From assembly GCA_028821635.1 (NCBI GenBank), contig JAPPDO010000293.1, forward strand, positions 1 through 6,890: a DNA stretch of 6,890 nucleotides, in the 5' to 3' direction. The stretch is from Ekhidna sp. (GTDB lineage: Bacteria > Bacteroidota > Bacteroidia > Cytophagales > Cyclobacteriaceae). The notes under the pieces are model-generated. The model saw nothing but the letters and a program-made list of their open reading frames with translations. It was not told the DNA's origin and did not search any database. A program made the translations under genes and the position numbers. This document shows positions 1 to 6,278 of this stretch, piece after piece. Position 1 is the first letter of the stretch. Every line of letters begins with the position of its first letter.

Positions 1-2
1 AT

Positions 3-56
3 GACAATTTCTTTGCCATCGCACTCAATGGTGTCAATCTGTCAGTTTTAATTTAA
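3..56 (+). CDS. Possible 3' end of a convergent gene (partial)
   Basis: One plus-strand frame is open from the window edge to a TAA at 54-56 and gives a protein-like tail ending in NGVNLSVLI. If real, it is the last 17 codons of a gene converging on obg and overlapping the obg stop by 9 bp. Another plus frame is also open to a TAA at 49-51, and the minus strand has an ATG at 17-19 (MAKKLS...) that could start a gene downstream of obg. The piece is too short to choose between these readings and no family is recognisable. Confidence 0.2.
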   Translation, partial: DNFFAIALNGVNLSVLI

Positions 57-1031
57 GAGCTTCCATAGTTCATCTTTAAGCTCCTGAATCCCAATATTAG
101 TGACAGACGAAATAAATACTGTTTTGATGTCCGAAGTTTGCTCTTTTAACTCTTTCGTGAGTTCTTCGTCCAGTAAGTCCGACTTAGTGATAGCCAACAA
201 CCTATCTTTATCCATCAACTCAGGATTATGTTTATTCAATTCGTTGGTTAAAATCTGAAACTCTTTTCTTACATCAGAAGCGTCGGATGGGATCATGAAT
301 AATAAAATAGAATTACGCTCAATATGACGGAGGAATCGATTGCCAAGGCCCTTCCCCTCAGCCGCTCCTTCAATGATTCCGGGGATGTCAGCTATGGTAA
401 AAGATTGGTAATCTCCATATTTCACAACTCCCAGATTGGGTACTAGCGTAGTAAAAGGATAATCTGCTATTTCGGGTTTTGCTGCGGAAACGACAGAAAG
501 CAATGTTGATTTACCTGCATTCGGGAAGCCTACCAAACCGATGTCTGCCAGCAGTTTAAGTTCTAAAATAATACTATTTTCTACACCTTCAATGCCGGGC
601 TGAGCATAACGAGGAGCTTGATTAGTTGCTGACTTAAAATGAACGTTACCCAGTCCGCCTTTGCCTCCGGAGAGCAGGACTTTCTGCTCCTGATCGTTTA
701 AAATTTCCAGGAGTTTCTCTCCGCTGTCAGCATTCATGGCAACGGTGCCGATGGGTACTTCCAGAGTAATATTTTCTCCATTCTTTCCAAAACACCTTCC
801 TCCTTCCCCATTTCCGCCATTCTCTGCCTTAACGTGTTTCATGTATTTAAGGTGAATCAATGTCCGGAGTTGGCTATTGCCTTGCAGGATTATACTTCCT
901 CCGCTGCCGCCGTCGCCGCCGTCCGGCCCCCCTTTGGGAACAAATTTCTCTCGCCTGAAATGCACGTCCCCAGCCCCTCCATTACCTGATTTTGCATAAA
1001 ATTTTACATAATCTATAAAGTTGGGTCCCAT
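48..1031 (-). CDS. obg: Obg family GTPase (ribosome assembly)
   Basis: This is an essential-type GTPase that binds the large ribosomal subunit and acts in its late maturation and in stress signalling. Residues 1-155 form the glycine-rich Obg fold, with runs such as [12 protein letters not shown] at 34-45. The G domain follows: G1 GFPNAGKS at 168-175, switch I YPFTT at 191-195, G3 DIPG at 215-218, G4 TKSD at 282-285 and a G5-like SSVT at 308-311. At 327 residues it lacks the C-terminal OCT domain of Gram-positive Obg, as is usual for the shorter forms. The ATG at 1031 is the first one after the in-frame TAG that ends adk, so the start is constrained to here or later. It lies 12 bp downstream of adk on the same strand and is probably co-transcribed with it. 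No Shine-Dalgarno is visible. Confidence 0.97.
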   Translation of the reverse strand: MGPNFIDYVKFYAKSGNGGAGDVHFRREKFVPKGGPDGGDGGSGGSIILQGNSQLRTLIHLKYMKHVKAENGGNGEGGRCFGKNGENITLEVPIGTVAMNADSGEKLLEILNDQEQKVLLSGGKGGLGNVHFKSATNQAPRYAQPGIEGVENSIILELKLLADIGLVGFPNAGKSTLLSVVSAAKPEIADYPFTTLVPNLGVVKYGDYQSFTIADIPGIIEGAAEGKGLGNRFLRHIERNSILLFMIPSDASDVRKEFQILTNELNKHNPELMDKDRLLAITKSDLLDEELTKELKEQTSDIKTVFISSVTNIGIQELKDELWKLLN

Positions 1032-1043
1032 TGGGTTGGAGGC

Positions 1044-1616
1044 CTAGAAAGAGGCAATTTTTTCTGTGATAAAAGCAAAAATCGAATGAACAGACCCCAC
1101 TCCATTCACGGCGGTAAACTTGTCTTGTTTTTTGTAATATTCGGCTACAGGTGCAGTTTTATTATTATAAACCGCTATTCGATTATTGATCTCCCCATCG
1201 GCTTGGTCATCGGCTCGTCCGGAGGTTTTGGCTCTTGCTTTAATACGACTTTTCAGCTCTTCTTTCGGCACTTCCAGGGCAATTACCCCTGAGATTGATA
1301 AGTCATGCTTCGCTAGCATACTATCTAACGCATCAGCCTGATTCACCGTTCTTGGGAATCCGTCAAATATGAACCCATTGAGATTAAGATTTTCCCGAAT
1401 CTTATCCTCCACCATGCTGATTACGACATCATCGGGGACAAGATCGCCGGAATCCATATAACGCTTTGCCAACTGACCCAAAGCACTATTCTCACTCGTA
1501 TGCTTTCTGAAAAGATCGCCGGTAGAGATGTGAACTAACGAGTACTTGTCTATTATTTTACGACTTTGGGTCCCTTTCCCTGCTCCCGGCGGACCAAACA
1601 AAACAATGTTAAGCAT
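1044..1616 (-). CDS. adk: Adenylate kinase, short form
   Basis: Cytosolic kinase catalysing ATP + AMP to 2 ADP, which keeps the adenylate pool balanced. The P-loop is GPPGAGKGT at 8-16. The AMP-binding region has STGDLFR at 31-37 and FDGFPRT at 84-90. The LID is the short version around SGRADD (132-137), without the four-cysteine zinc-finger insert, which explains the length of 190 residues against about 215 for the long form. The conserved arginines (R37, R89, R128, R134, R146) appear to be present. The ATG at 1616 places the P-loop at the normal distance from the N-terminus. It is the first gene of the adk-obg pair, with a candidate promoter box just upstream. Confidence 0.97.
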   Translation of the reverse strand: MLNIVLFGPPGAGKGTQSRKIIDKYSLVHISTGDLFRKHTSENSALGQLAKRYMDSGDLVPDDVVISMVEDKIRENLNLNGFIFDGFPRTVNQADALDSMLAKHDLSISGVIALEVPKEELKSRIKARAKTSGRADDQADGEINNRIAVYNNKTAPVAEYYKKQDKFTAVNGVGSVHSIFAFITEKIASF

Positions 1617-1638
1617 GGCTCTAAATTGGTAAAGGCAT

Positions 1639-1646
1639 CAAAGATA
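1639..1646 (-). promoter_or_regulatory. Candidate -7 box for adk-obg
   Basis: On the minus strand this reads TATCTTTG, an exact match to the Bacteroidota -7 consensus TAnnTTTG, 22 bp before the adk ATG. No convincing -33 TTTG lies at the expected distance upstream, so the call rests on the one box and its position in the adk/1709 divergent spacer. Confidence 0.4.
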
Positions 1647-1708
1647 AGTGCTAAATAACTTTTGGAGAATAAGAACAGAAAGAGTATCGCTAAGTTCGCA
1701 GGAATAAT

Positions 1709-2152
1709 ATGTCCACCATTTTCAAATATGTTACTGTTTACTTTTTGAGCGGGTTCAAATTTATTTTCGGCCCTGCTTTTGGTGTTGCGAATGATTTGCA
1801 TCTGATCGCAATCATTCCTTTGACTGCATTAGGGATGATGACAACGGTTTACTTATTTACATTTTTTGGTTCTAATATCAGAAGGTTTGCTTTGAGGTTC
1901 CGAGGAAGTCCGAAAGTATTCACTAATAGAAGTCGAAAATTTGTCAGAATCTGGAGAAGATACGGATTGATAGGAGTGTGCCTTCTCACACCGTTGCTCC
2001 TGTCGCCTCCTTTGGGCGGTCTTTTGAGTAATCTCTTTGAAACGAATAAGAAAAAATTGATCAGATGGATGTGGATAAGTGCTATCGGATGGAGTGCGAT
2101 CCTGTCTACAATAGTAAAGTATGCTTTTTGGCTGATAGGGGGGGTTATTTAA
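1709..2152 (+). CDS. Small four-helix membrane protein (small multi-drug export-like)
   Basis: A 147-residue integral inner-membrane protein. Hydrophobic segments lie at about 8-24, 30-53, 85-108 and 119-145, separated by a strongly basic loop (58-84, with NIRR, RFRG and RSRKFVRIWRR). The third segment, beginning YGLIGVCLLTPLLLSPPLGG, has the Gly/Pro-rich shape seen in the small multi-drug export / DedA-like (VTT) group. That assignment is from memory of the family, and transport has not been shown for most members. The start ATG at 1709 is preceded by AGGA with five bases between, a plausible ribosome binding site and one of the few in the window. It diverges from adk and converges on sdaAA, with which it shares the four bases TTAA. 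Confidence 0.75.
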   Translation: MSTIFKYVTVYFLSGFKFIFGPAFGVANDLHLIAIIPLTALGMMTTVYLFTFFGSNIRRFALRFRGSPKVFTNRSRKFVRIWRRYGLIGVCLLTPLLLSPPLGGLLSNLFETNKKKLIRWMWISAIGWSAILSTIVKYAFWLIGGVI

Positions 2153-3054
2153 TTCTTCTCCTCTTCATCCATCACTTCAATGTCTTTGATCAATACTCGT
2201 CTCGAGATGGCTTTACCTGTAGGTGTCGCTGCCAGCCCTCCCAGCGCAGTCTCTTTGTATCTCTTCTCCATACTTTGTCCTACCTCTCCCATTGCATCCA
2301 CGCACTCATCAACAGGAATTACCGAACTCACATCCGCAAGTGCAATCTGAGCGGAGGCATTGGCGATAGCTGCGGCACTTGCATTTCTCACGACGCACGG
2401 GATTTCTACAAGGCCCGCAACCGGATCACATACTAAACCTAGCATACACTGGATGGTGATAGCTACTGCATTAAATACCTGATCAATATTCCCTCCAAGA
2501 CAATAGACAATGCCGGCAGCAGCCATAGCACCTGCCGCTCCGGTCTCTGCCTGACAGCCGCCGACAGAGCCGGCGATGGATGCTCTCTTCTCCAAAATCA
2601 ACGCCACACCTGCTCCTATCAGGAGGGTCTCATGAATTTCTCGATCTTTAATGTTGTGAATCTCCTGAAGTGTGTAAAGCGTCCCGGGAAGAATGCCGCT
2701 CGCACCCGCAGTAGGGGCAGCCACCACCCTTCCCATGCAGGAATTAACCTCTTTCGCAGCCAAAGCCCTTGCTACCAATTTTTGAAATTCAGGAGATAAT
2801 ACTGAGGTGCGAAGTTGTGAAACTCGCTTCGCCCCATTATTTATCAGGCCCGAATGCGAGGTCATCTCCTCATTTAATCCGGTATCTACTGCCTCCCGCA
2901 TCACCTGATAGGCTTGCCTCAAGCCATCCCAGATTTCTGCCTCCGTCCTCCCTTTTTGGGAAACCTCAAAATCCAGTACTGGTTTAAAAAGAGTGAGTTT
3001 GCTTTCCTTACATGCTCTTTTCCAGGATTCAAAACTGTCAAATAATACAGACAT
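2149..3054 (-). CDS. sdaAA: L-serine dehydratase, iron-sulfur type, alpha subunit
   Basis: Catalytic subunit of the [4Fe-4S] enzyme that deaminates L-serine to pyruvate and ammonia in the cytosol. The 301 residues match a stand-alone alpha domain; a fused one-chain enzyme would be about 450-480. Visible motifs are TSHSGL (65-70), PTAGASGILPG (114-124), the cysteine in GGCQAETGAAGAMAAAG (C167), and C209 and C220 in LVCDPVAGLVEIPC. The 42- and 11-residue spacings of C167/C209/C220 fit the known cluster-ligand pattern of this family. The beta domain (with its SSHT-type motif) is absent and no beta-subunit gene lies in the window, so it must be elsewhere if the enzyme is active. The chosen ATG gives a conventional N-terminus. 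It diverges from hemE across a 70-bp spacer. Confidence 0.93.
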   Translation of the reverse strand: MSVLFDSFESWKRACKESKLTLFKPVLDFEVSQKGRTEAEIWDGLRQAYQVMREAVDTGLNEEMTSHSGLINNGAKRVSQLRTSVLSPEFQKLVARALAAKEVNSCMGRVVAAPTAGASGILPGTLYTLQEIHNIKDREIHETLLIGAGVALILEKRASIAGSVGGCQAETGAAGAMAAAGIVYCLGGNIDQVFNAVAITIQCMLGLVCDPVAGLVEIPCVVRNASAAAIANASAQIALADVSSVIPVDECVDAMGEVGQSMEKRYKETALGGLAATPTGKAISRRVLIKDIEVMDEEEKN

Positions 3055-3058
3055 CTTT

Positions 3059-3066
3059 CAAAGATA
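3059..3066 (-). promoter_or_regulatory. Candidate -7 box for sdaAA, possibly leaderless
   Basis: The minus strand reads TATCTTTG, an exact TAnnTTTG match, and its last base is only four bases before the sdaAA ATG. If used as a -7 box, transcription would begin at or beside the start codon, giving a leaderless message. No clear -33 TTTG is present at the usual spacing. Confidence 0.4.
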
Positions 3067-3082
3067 CGCATTAGAATCACGA

Positions 3083-3100
3083 ACAGAGGTAACTCTCTGT
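3083..3100. promoter_or_regulatory. Short inverted repeat in the sdaAA-hemE spacer
   Basis: ACAGAG and CTCTGT form perfect 6-bp arms around GTAACT, centred in the 70-bp divergent spacer. It is placed where a regulator could act on both genes, but an inverted repeat this short can occur by chance. Confidence 0.2.
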
Positions 3101-3124
3101 ATCTAAGTCGCTAATTTTACTTTT

Positions 3125-4153
3125 ATGTCACTAAAAAATGATCTCATCCTAAGAGCCGCTCGAGGTGGGAAGACGGAAAGAACGCCGGTATGGATTATGA
3201 GACAGGCGGGAAGAATCCTACCGGAATATCGAGCAGTACGTGATCGTTTATCAGGTTTTAAAGAACTGGTGAAAACCCCCGAGTTGGCGGCAGAGGTGAC
3301 GATTCAACCTGTAGATATTCTGGGTGTAGATGCGGCTATCATCTTTTCCGACATCTTAGTGATACCCGAGGCGATGGGGCTTACCTATGAAATGGTAGAA
3401 AAAAAAGGACCTTACTTCCCCCAAACCATTCATTCGCAAAGTGACCTTCTAAAGATAGAAACAGGAGATCCGGACAAGCGCAATTATGTATATAAAGCCA
3501 TCGAAATCACCAAAAACAAATTGGACGGGCGTGTGCCAATCATCGGGTTTGCCGGAGCTCCATGGACCATCTTTTCATACATGGTAGAAGGCGGTGGCAG
3601 CAAGACCTTTTCCAAGGCAAGACGACTGCTTTACACCAATGCCGCAATGGCCGATCAGTTATTGGGAATGATTACCGAATCAACGATTGGTTATTTAAAA
3701 CATCAAATTCAGGCAGGGGCCGAGATGGTTCAAATCTTTGATTCTTGGGCAGGCATTCTGCCTCCTGACCATTACACTCGGTTCGGCTTAGAATACATTT
3801 CAAAAATATGTGATGCGATCTCGGAAGTCCCTGTTACGGTCTTTGCAAAGGGAGCATGGTGGGCAATGGAAGAGATAAACACATTAAGCTGTCAAACAGT
3901 GGGGTTAGACTGGAATATGAACCCGAAAAAAGCGAAAAGAAAGCTGCCAAACAAAACACTTCAGGGAAATCTCGATCCCTGTGTCTTCTATGCTGATGAT
4001 CATTCAATAAAAACGGAAGTAAAAAAGATGCTTCATGCGTTTGAGGGCCATCCCCATATAGCGAATTTAGGACATGGCATATATCCCGATACAGATCCGG
4101 AGAAAGTGAAATACTTTGTTGAGTGTGTAAAAGAGCTATCGCATCAGCGTTAG
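3125..4153 (+). CDS. hemE: Uroporphyrinogen decarboxylase
   Basis: Decarboxylates the four acetate side chains of uroporphyrinogen III to give coproporphyrinogen III, the first step committing the tetrapyrrole path to protohaem. Family signatures are [16 protein letters not shown] at 21-36 (active-site arginines), FSDIL at 74-78 with the catalytic-type aspartate D76, GFAGAPWT followed by [11 protein letters not shown], and the C-terminal NLGHGI carrying the conserved histidine. Length (342) is full for the family and no lesion is seen. The ATG at 3125 leaves the usual short lead before the first motif. No other haem gene is adjacent, so it is not in a haem operon within this window. A TAnnTTTA near-match at 3112-3119 may be its -7 box, again with almost no leader. 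Confidence 0.97.
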   Translation: MSLKNDLILRAARGGKTERTPVWIMRQAGRILPEYRAVRDRLSGFKELVKTPELAAEVTIQPVDILGVDAAIIFSDILVIPEAMGLTYEMVEKKGPYFPQTIHSQSDLLKIETGDPDKRNYVYKAIEITKNKLDGRVPIIGFAGAPWTIFSYMVEGGGSKTFSKARRLLYTNAAMADQLLGMITESTIGYLKHQIQAGAEMVQIFDSWAGILPPDHYTRFGLEYISKICDAISEVPVTVFAKGAWWAMEEINTLSCQTVGLDWNMNPKKAKRKLPNKTLQGNLDPCVFYADDHSIKTEVKKMLHAFEGHPHIANLGHGIYPDTDPEKVKYFVECVKELSHQR

Positions 4154-4234
4154 CATCTTTTTAAGCAGAAAATAATATGATGATGGAACTAATGGCCTGC
4201 TAAAATTTTTATTAAGCCAACAAATATCATAACC

Positions 4235-4552
4235 ATGCAAAATATAACTGTTGAAGAACTCAAAACATTAAAAGACAACGGTGAAGACTTCACACTAATA
4301 GATGTTCGCGAAACGCATGAATATGAAGCCGCTAACCTTGAAGGGGTGTCTATTCCACTCGGAGAAATTTTGGAGCAGCTGGATAAAATCCCGAGAGAAG
4401 GCAATGTGATCATGCACTGTAGATCAGGCAAGCGCAGCAGCAATGCAATCAAACTCCTTGAACAGAGAGAAGGATACACCAACCTGAAAAATCTTGAAGG
4501 CGGCATTCTGGCGTGGAGGGACAAATTTGACCCTGACCTAAACGTATCCTAA
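4235..4552 (+). CDS. Single-domain rhodanese-like sulfurtransferase
   Basis: A 105-residue protein consisting of one rhodanese domain and nothing else. It has the N-terminal IDVRE motif at 22-26, the active-site loop HCRSGKRS with the persulfide-forming cysteine C62, and the closing NLEGGILAW motif near the C-terminus. Small rhodaneses of the GlpE/PspE kind move sulfane sulfur to acceptors such as cyanide, thioredoxin or sulfur-relay proteins, but the sequence does not reveal the partner. No signal peptide is seen, so it is probably cytosolic. It follows hemE in the same direction after 81 bp without an obvious terminator, so read-through is possible. The ATG chosen is a few residues before the first conserved strand. 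Confidence 0.93.
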   Translation: MQNITVEELKTLKDNGEDFTLIDVRETHEYEAANLEGVSIPLGEILEQLDKIPREGNVIMHCRSGKRSSNAIKLLEQREGYTNLKNLEGGILAWRDKFDPDLNVS

Positions 4553-4571
4553 CCTGCTAGGTAGCATCTGA

Positions 4572-4822
4572 CTATTAAGCTGCACAAATCATTTGTATCC
4601 TCCACCTAAATGGGAAAGCCCAACACGTCAGCTAAGAGACTACAGTTCGGGGCAAACTAAAGATAAATACAACGTCAGTATTCGTTTGTATGCTGTTTAT
4701 CAAGGTTCACTTGGTAGACCTGCTGGGGAGTGAGCGATTTTGAGGATGCTGGTGCCCTGCCAAGAGATGAGATTGTAATCCTCCCGGCCGGTTCACAAAC
4801 TAAATTTGGAGAGGGAGTTTAA
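4572..4822 (+). pseudogene. Possible frameshifted remnant of an unrecognised gene
   Basis: An open frame without ATG runs from 4572 to a TGA at 4731-4733 and reads like protein, including KYNVSIRLYAVYQGSLGRPAGE. Just before that stop, another frame becomes protein-like (4730-4822, including DFEDAGALPRDEIVILPAG) and ends in TAA. One frameshift near 4715-4735 would join them into roughly 80 residues. The minus strand is also open without ATG over 4675-4818 (including RITISSLGRAPASSKSL), so strand and even coding status are uncertain. No family is recognised. Lack of a start, lack of length and the need for a shift all point to decay if it was ever a gene. Confidence 0.2.
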
Positions 4823-4854
4823 AGTGAAAATAAAAAACAGACAAATCTTAAATC

Positions 4855-4869
4855 TGACAATCTTTGTCA
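4855..4869 (-). terminator. Weak hairpin downstream of higA
   Basis: TGACAA and TTGTCA form perfect 6-bp arms around a 3-base loop, 8 bp past the higA stop. On the minus strand it is followed by T-rich sequence, but the T-run begins several bases later (complement of about 4831-4837), so it is a poor intrinsic terminator. Confidence 0.25.
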
Positions 4870-4876
4870 ATACCTA

Positions 4877-5251
4877 TTAGTATTCCTGAACCAAAATCTC
4901 GGCAGGTATTTTTAGTTTATTGCTTAATTTTCTGATCATCGTTAGTGTCAGTTTGCGTCTGCGATTAAGAATTTTACTGACCCTACTGGTAAAGCCAATG
5001 ACCTCAGCCAAGTCCTTTTGTTTCATGCCCATTTGCTCCATTCGGAATTTAACAGCCTCAATCGGATCGGGCATTCCGATTGAGTAATGCTCATCTTCGT
5101 ATTTTTCAATTAAAATGGAAAGTAGCTCTGCCTCGTCACCCTCAGGCGTATTGATTGCGGCATGAAAGAGCTCCTCCAATCTTTTCAAGGCCCGGTTGTA
5201 ATCCTGTTCCGTTTTGATGATCTTAATCTCCATATCAAATATTGTTTGCAT
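4877..5251 (-). CDS. higA: HigA-type antitoxin, XRE-family helix-turn-helix protein
   Basis: A 124-residue DNA-binding protein of the HigA kind. Residues 1-60 are acidic and helical, the part expected to contact and neutralise the toxin. They lead into a DPIEAVKFRMEQMGMKQKDL segment and the XRE helix-turn-helix at about 75-105 (LAEVIGFTSRVSKILNRRRK), followed by a LTLTMIRKLSNKLKIP helix. In characterised HigBA loci the antitoxin both blocks the HigB mRNA endonuclease and represses its own promoter. The ATG at 5251 lies inside the end of the higB frame (17-bp overlap), the usual toxin-first arrangement. The toxin frame is interrupted, so this may now be an orphan antitoxin or simply a repressor. 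No lesion is seen in this gene. Confidence 0.9.
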   Translation of the reverse strand: MQTIFDMEIKIIKTEQDYNRALKRLEELFHAAINTPEGDEAELLSILIEKYEDEHYSIGMPDPIEAVKFRMEQMGMKQKDLAEVIGFTSRVSKILNRRRKLTLTMIRKLSNKLKIPAEILVQEY

Positions 5252-5528
5252 CTACGTCATTGTATTCCTTGTGAGTGCCTACAAATCGGATGAAGACCCA
5301 CTTTCTTAGGAAGTTGACTTCTGTAATTAATCGGTATTTATTCCCACAAATGTTGAACACGATGCGGCTCTTTTTTAAGACACTCGCTGAAGCATACTGT
5401 GTTTTGACTTCGTTGGGACTATTCCACTCCGCTTTTTTTGCTTCTCAATACCAAACCATTAGTTGTTGCTTGCTGTCGGGATTTAGTTCCCAAAACGCTC
5501 TCAACGTTCGTTTCGCAATGACTCTCAA
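5235..5528 (-). pseudogene. higB: HigB-type toxin (RelE-like mRNA endonuclease) with an internal stop
   Basis: The frame of 98 codons (with stop) matches the HigB family along its whole length: RVIAKRTLRAFWELNPDS near the N-terminus, EAKKAEWNSPNEVK, then RIVFNICGNKYRLI (55-68) and VFIRFVGTHKEYNDVDA (78-94). Codon 28 is TGA (5445-5447), in the WY(x)EAKKAEW stretch where family members usually carry a basic or polar residue, so a one-base change such as CGA or AGA to TGA would explain it. The family's starting methionine corresponds here to TTG (5526-5528); the nearby ATGs are out of frame and stop at once. No further stop or frameshift occurs after codon 28, which suggests recent inactivation. 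A fragment of 27 residues would lack the catalytic half. Less likely alternatives are a sequencing error or read-through of TGA. Confidence 0.8.
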
Positions 5529-5544
5529 AACATGCTCATTATTA

Positions 5545-5552
5545 CAAAGATG
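5545..5552 (-). promoter_or_regulatory. Weak -7 box candidate for the higBA locus
   Basis: The minus strand reads CATCTTTG, one base off TAnnTTTG, 16 bp before the TTG of the higB frame. No -33 partner was found, so this is a positional guess. Confidence 0.2.
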
Positions 5553-5708
5553 ATAAAAATAGTGCCGGCATGGTAATTATTTGTTGATTTATTTTTTAGC
5601 CCGTCGCCAGCAAGCTCTTTGAACAAGAAGCACACAGCCTCACTCTCAAAATACCCTTACCCGCAAAAAACCTTCATCAAAAAATCAGACGCTTTTTAGC
5701 TCATTATT

Positions 5709-5768
5709 CGATATTTACTTAACTTCGATTTTTGAAAGAATAAACAAACCTGTTTTCCTTGGCATAGA
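5709..5768 (+). promoter_or_regulatory. Conserved 60-bp leader of coiled-coil gene 1
   Basis: These 60 bases match 6219-6278 with a single difference (A at 5744, G at 6254) and run right up to the ATG. They contain TAACTTCG (one base off TAnnTTTG) and probably carry the promoter and translation-start signals of both copies. No Shine-Dalgarno is visible. Confidence 0.5.
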
Positions 5769-6137
5769 ATGGACACCTTAAAGACGGCAAAACGCCTTCA
5801 ACAGCAAGGCCTTCCGCAAGCGGCATCGGAAGAACTCGCCGAAATTCTGAATGAATTTACCACCTCCGATCCTACTTCCAGGAGAGACCTGAAAGAGCTG
5901 GAAAATGTGCTACAGAAGGACTTGGAAAAAGTAAAGGCAGACCTTCAAAAAGAAGTCGAACGAACCAGAGCAGACCTTCAAAAAGAAATTCGAAGTTTGG
6001 ATGTAAAAATCGAACAGACCAAAGCAGACCTCCAAAAAGAAATAAAAAACACCTCCCTCAACATCATCAAATGGGTCGCCGGCTTTTTAGTAGGCCAGCT
6101 TGCCCTATTCTTCACACTGATCAAACTTTTTGGATAA
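5769..6137 (+). CDS. Membrane-anchored coiled-coil protein, copy 1 (DUF1640/CCDC90-like)
   Basis: A 122-residue protein with three parts. Residues 1-35 form a conserved head (MDTLKTAKRLQQQGL...SEELAEILNEF). Residues about 38-97 are a charged coiled coil containing three near-identical ADLQKE blocks, at nucleotides 5937, 5970 and 6024, spaced 11 and then 18 codons apart. Residues 98-121 are a transmembrane segment (IIKWVAGFLVGQLALFFTLI) ending in KLFG. The layout resembles small bacterial proteins grouped with DUF1640/CCDC90, whose role in bacteria is not established. With the helix at the extreme C-terminus it is probably tail-anchored, the coil facing the cytoplasm. The 11/18 spacing is not purely heptad and suggests hendecad stretches. 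The start is fixed by homology with copy 2, including the leader. Confidence 0.75.
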   Translation: MDTLKTAKRLQQQGLPQAASEELAEILNEFTTSDPTSRRDLKELENVLQKDLEKVKADLQKEVERTRADLQKEIRSLDVKIEQTKADLQKEIKNTSLNIIKWVAGFLVGQLALFFTLIKLFG

Positions 6138-6218
6138 AAGGCACTCCGCCTCACCCTCAAAATAGCTGCACCTCTGGAAATTTTCCACAAAAAATCAGAC
6201 GTTTCTTTAGATCATTCC

Positions 6219-6278
6219 CGATATTTACTTAACTTCGATTTTTGAAAGAATAAGCAAACCTGTTTTCCTTGGCATAGA
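6219..6278 (+). promoter_or_regulatory. Conserved 60-bp leader of coiled-coil gene 2
   Basis: Second copy of the leader described at 5709-5768, 59 of 60 bases identical and at the same distance from the ATG. The sequence just upstream (6190-6218) is still related to its counterpart but clearly more divergent, so the conserved block is local. Confidence 0.5.

Larger units (their letters stand above)
4553..4876. other. Intergenic region without an intact gene
   Basis: About 320 bases between the rhodanese and higA with no complete gene. It holds a possible frameshifted coding remnant (4572-4822), a 13-base perfect palindrome ACAAAT-C-ATTTGT at 4584-4596, an 8-base CCGGCCGG palindrome at 4784-4791, and a short hairpin at 4855-4869. 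No tRNA or known RNA motif was recognised on either strand. It marks the change from housekeeping to accessory sequence. Confidence 0.6.
5629..6137 (+). repeat. Tandem duplication, unit 1 (spacer plus coiled-coil gene)
   Basis: Unit 1 consists of about 140 bp of spacer and the gene at 5769-6137. It aligns with unit 2 from the spacer start (GCCTCACTCTCAAAATA here against GCCTCACCCTCAAAATA in unit 2) through the shared AAAAAATCAGACG and the near-identical leader to the transmembrane end of the gene. The two start codons are exactly 510 bp apart. The edges are estimated by eye. Confidence 0.75.

Noticed and set aside
1553..1801. Minus-strand 82-residue frame across the adk start
   Set aside because: Overlaps the real adk start in another frame and the divergent membrane gene; no coding character.
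4154..4234. Terminator between hemE and the rhodanese gene
   Set aside because: Only a short AGCAG/CTGCT pairing over a long loop was found before ATTTTTATT; not convincing as an intrinsic terminator.
4700..4810. tRNA-like sequence (GGTAGACC and GGTTCACAA segments)
   Set aside because: No acceptor stem or anticodon arm could be paired at tRNA distances on either strand.
5275..5553. Plus-strand 92-residue frame opposite higB
   Set aside because: It is the antisense of the higB reading frame, which matches a known family along its whole length.
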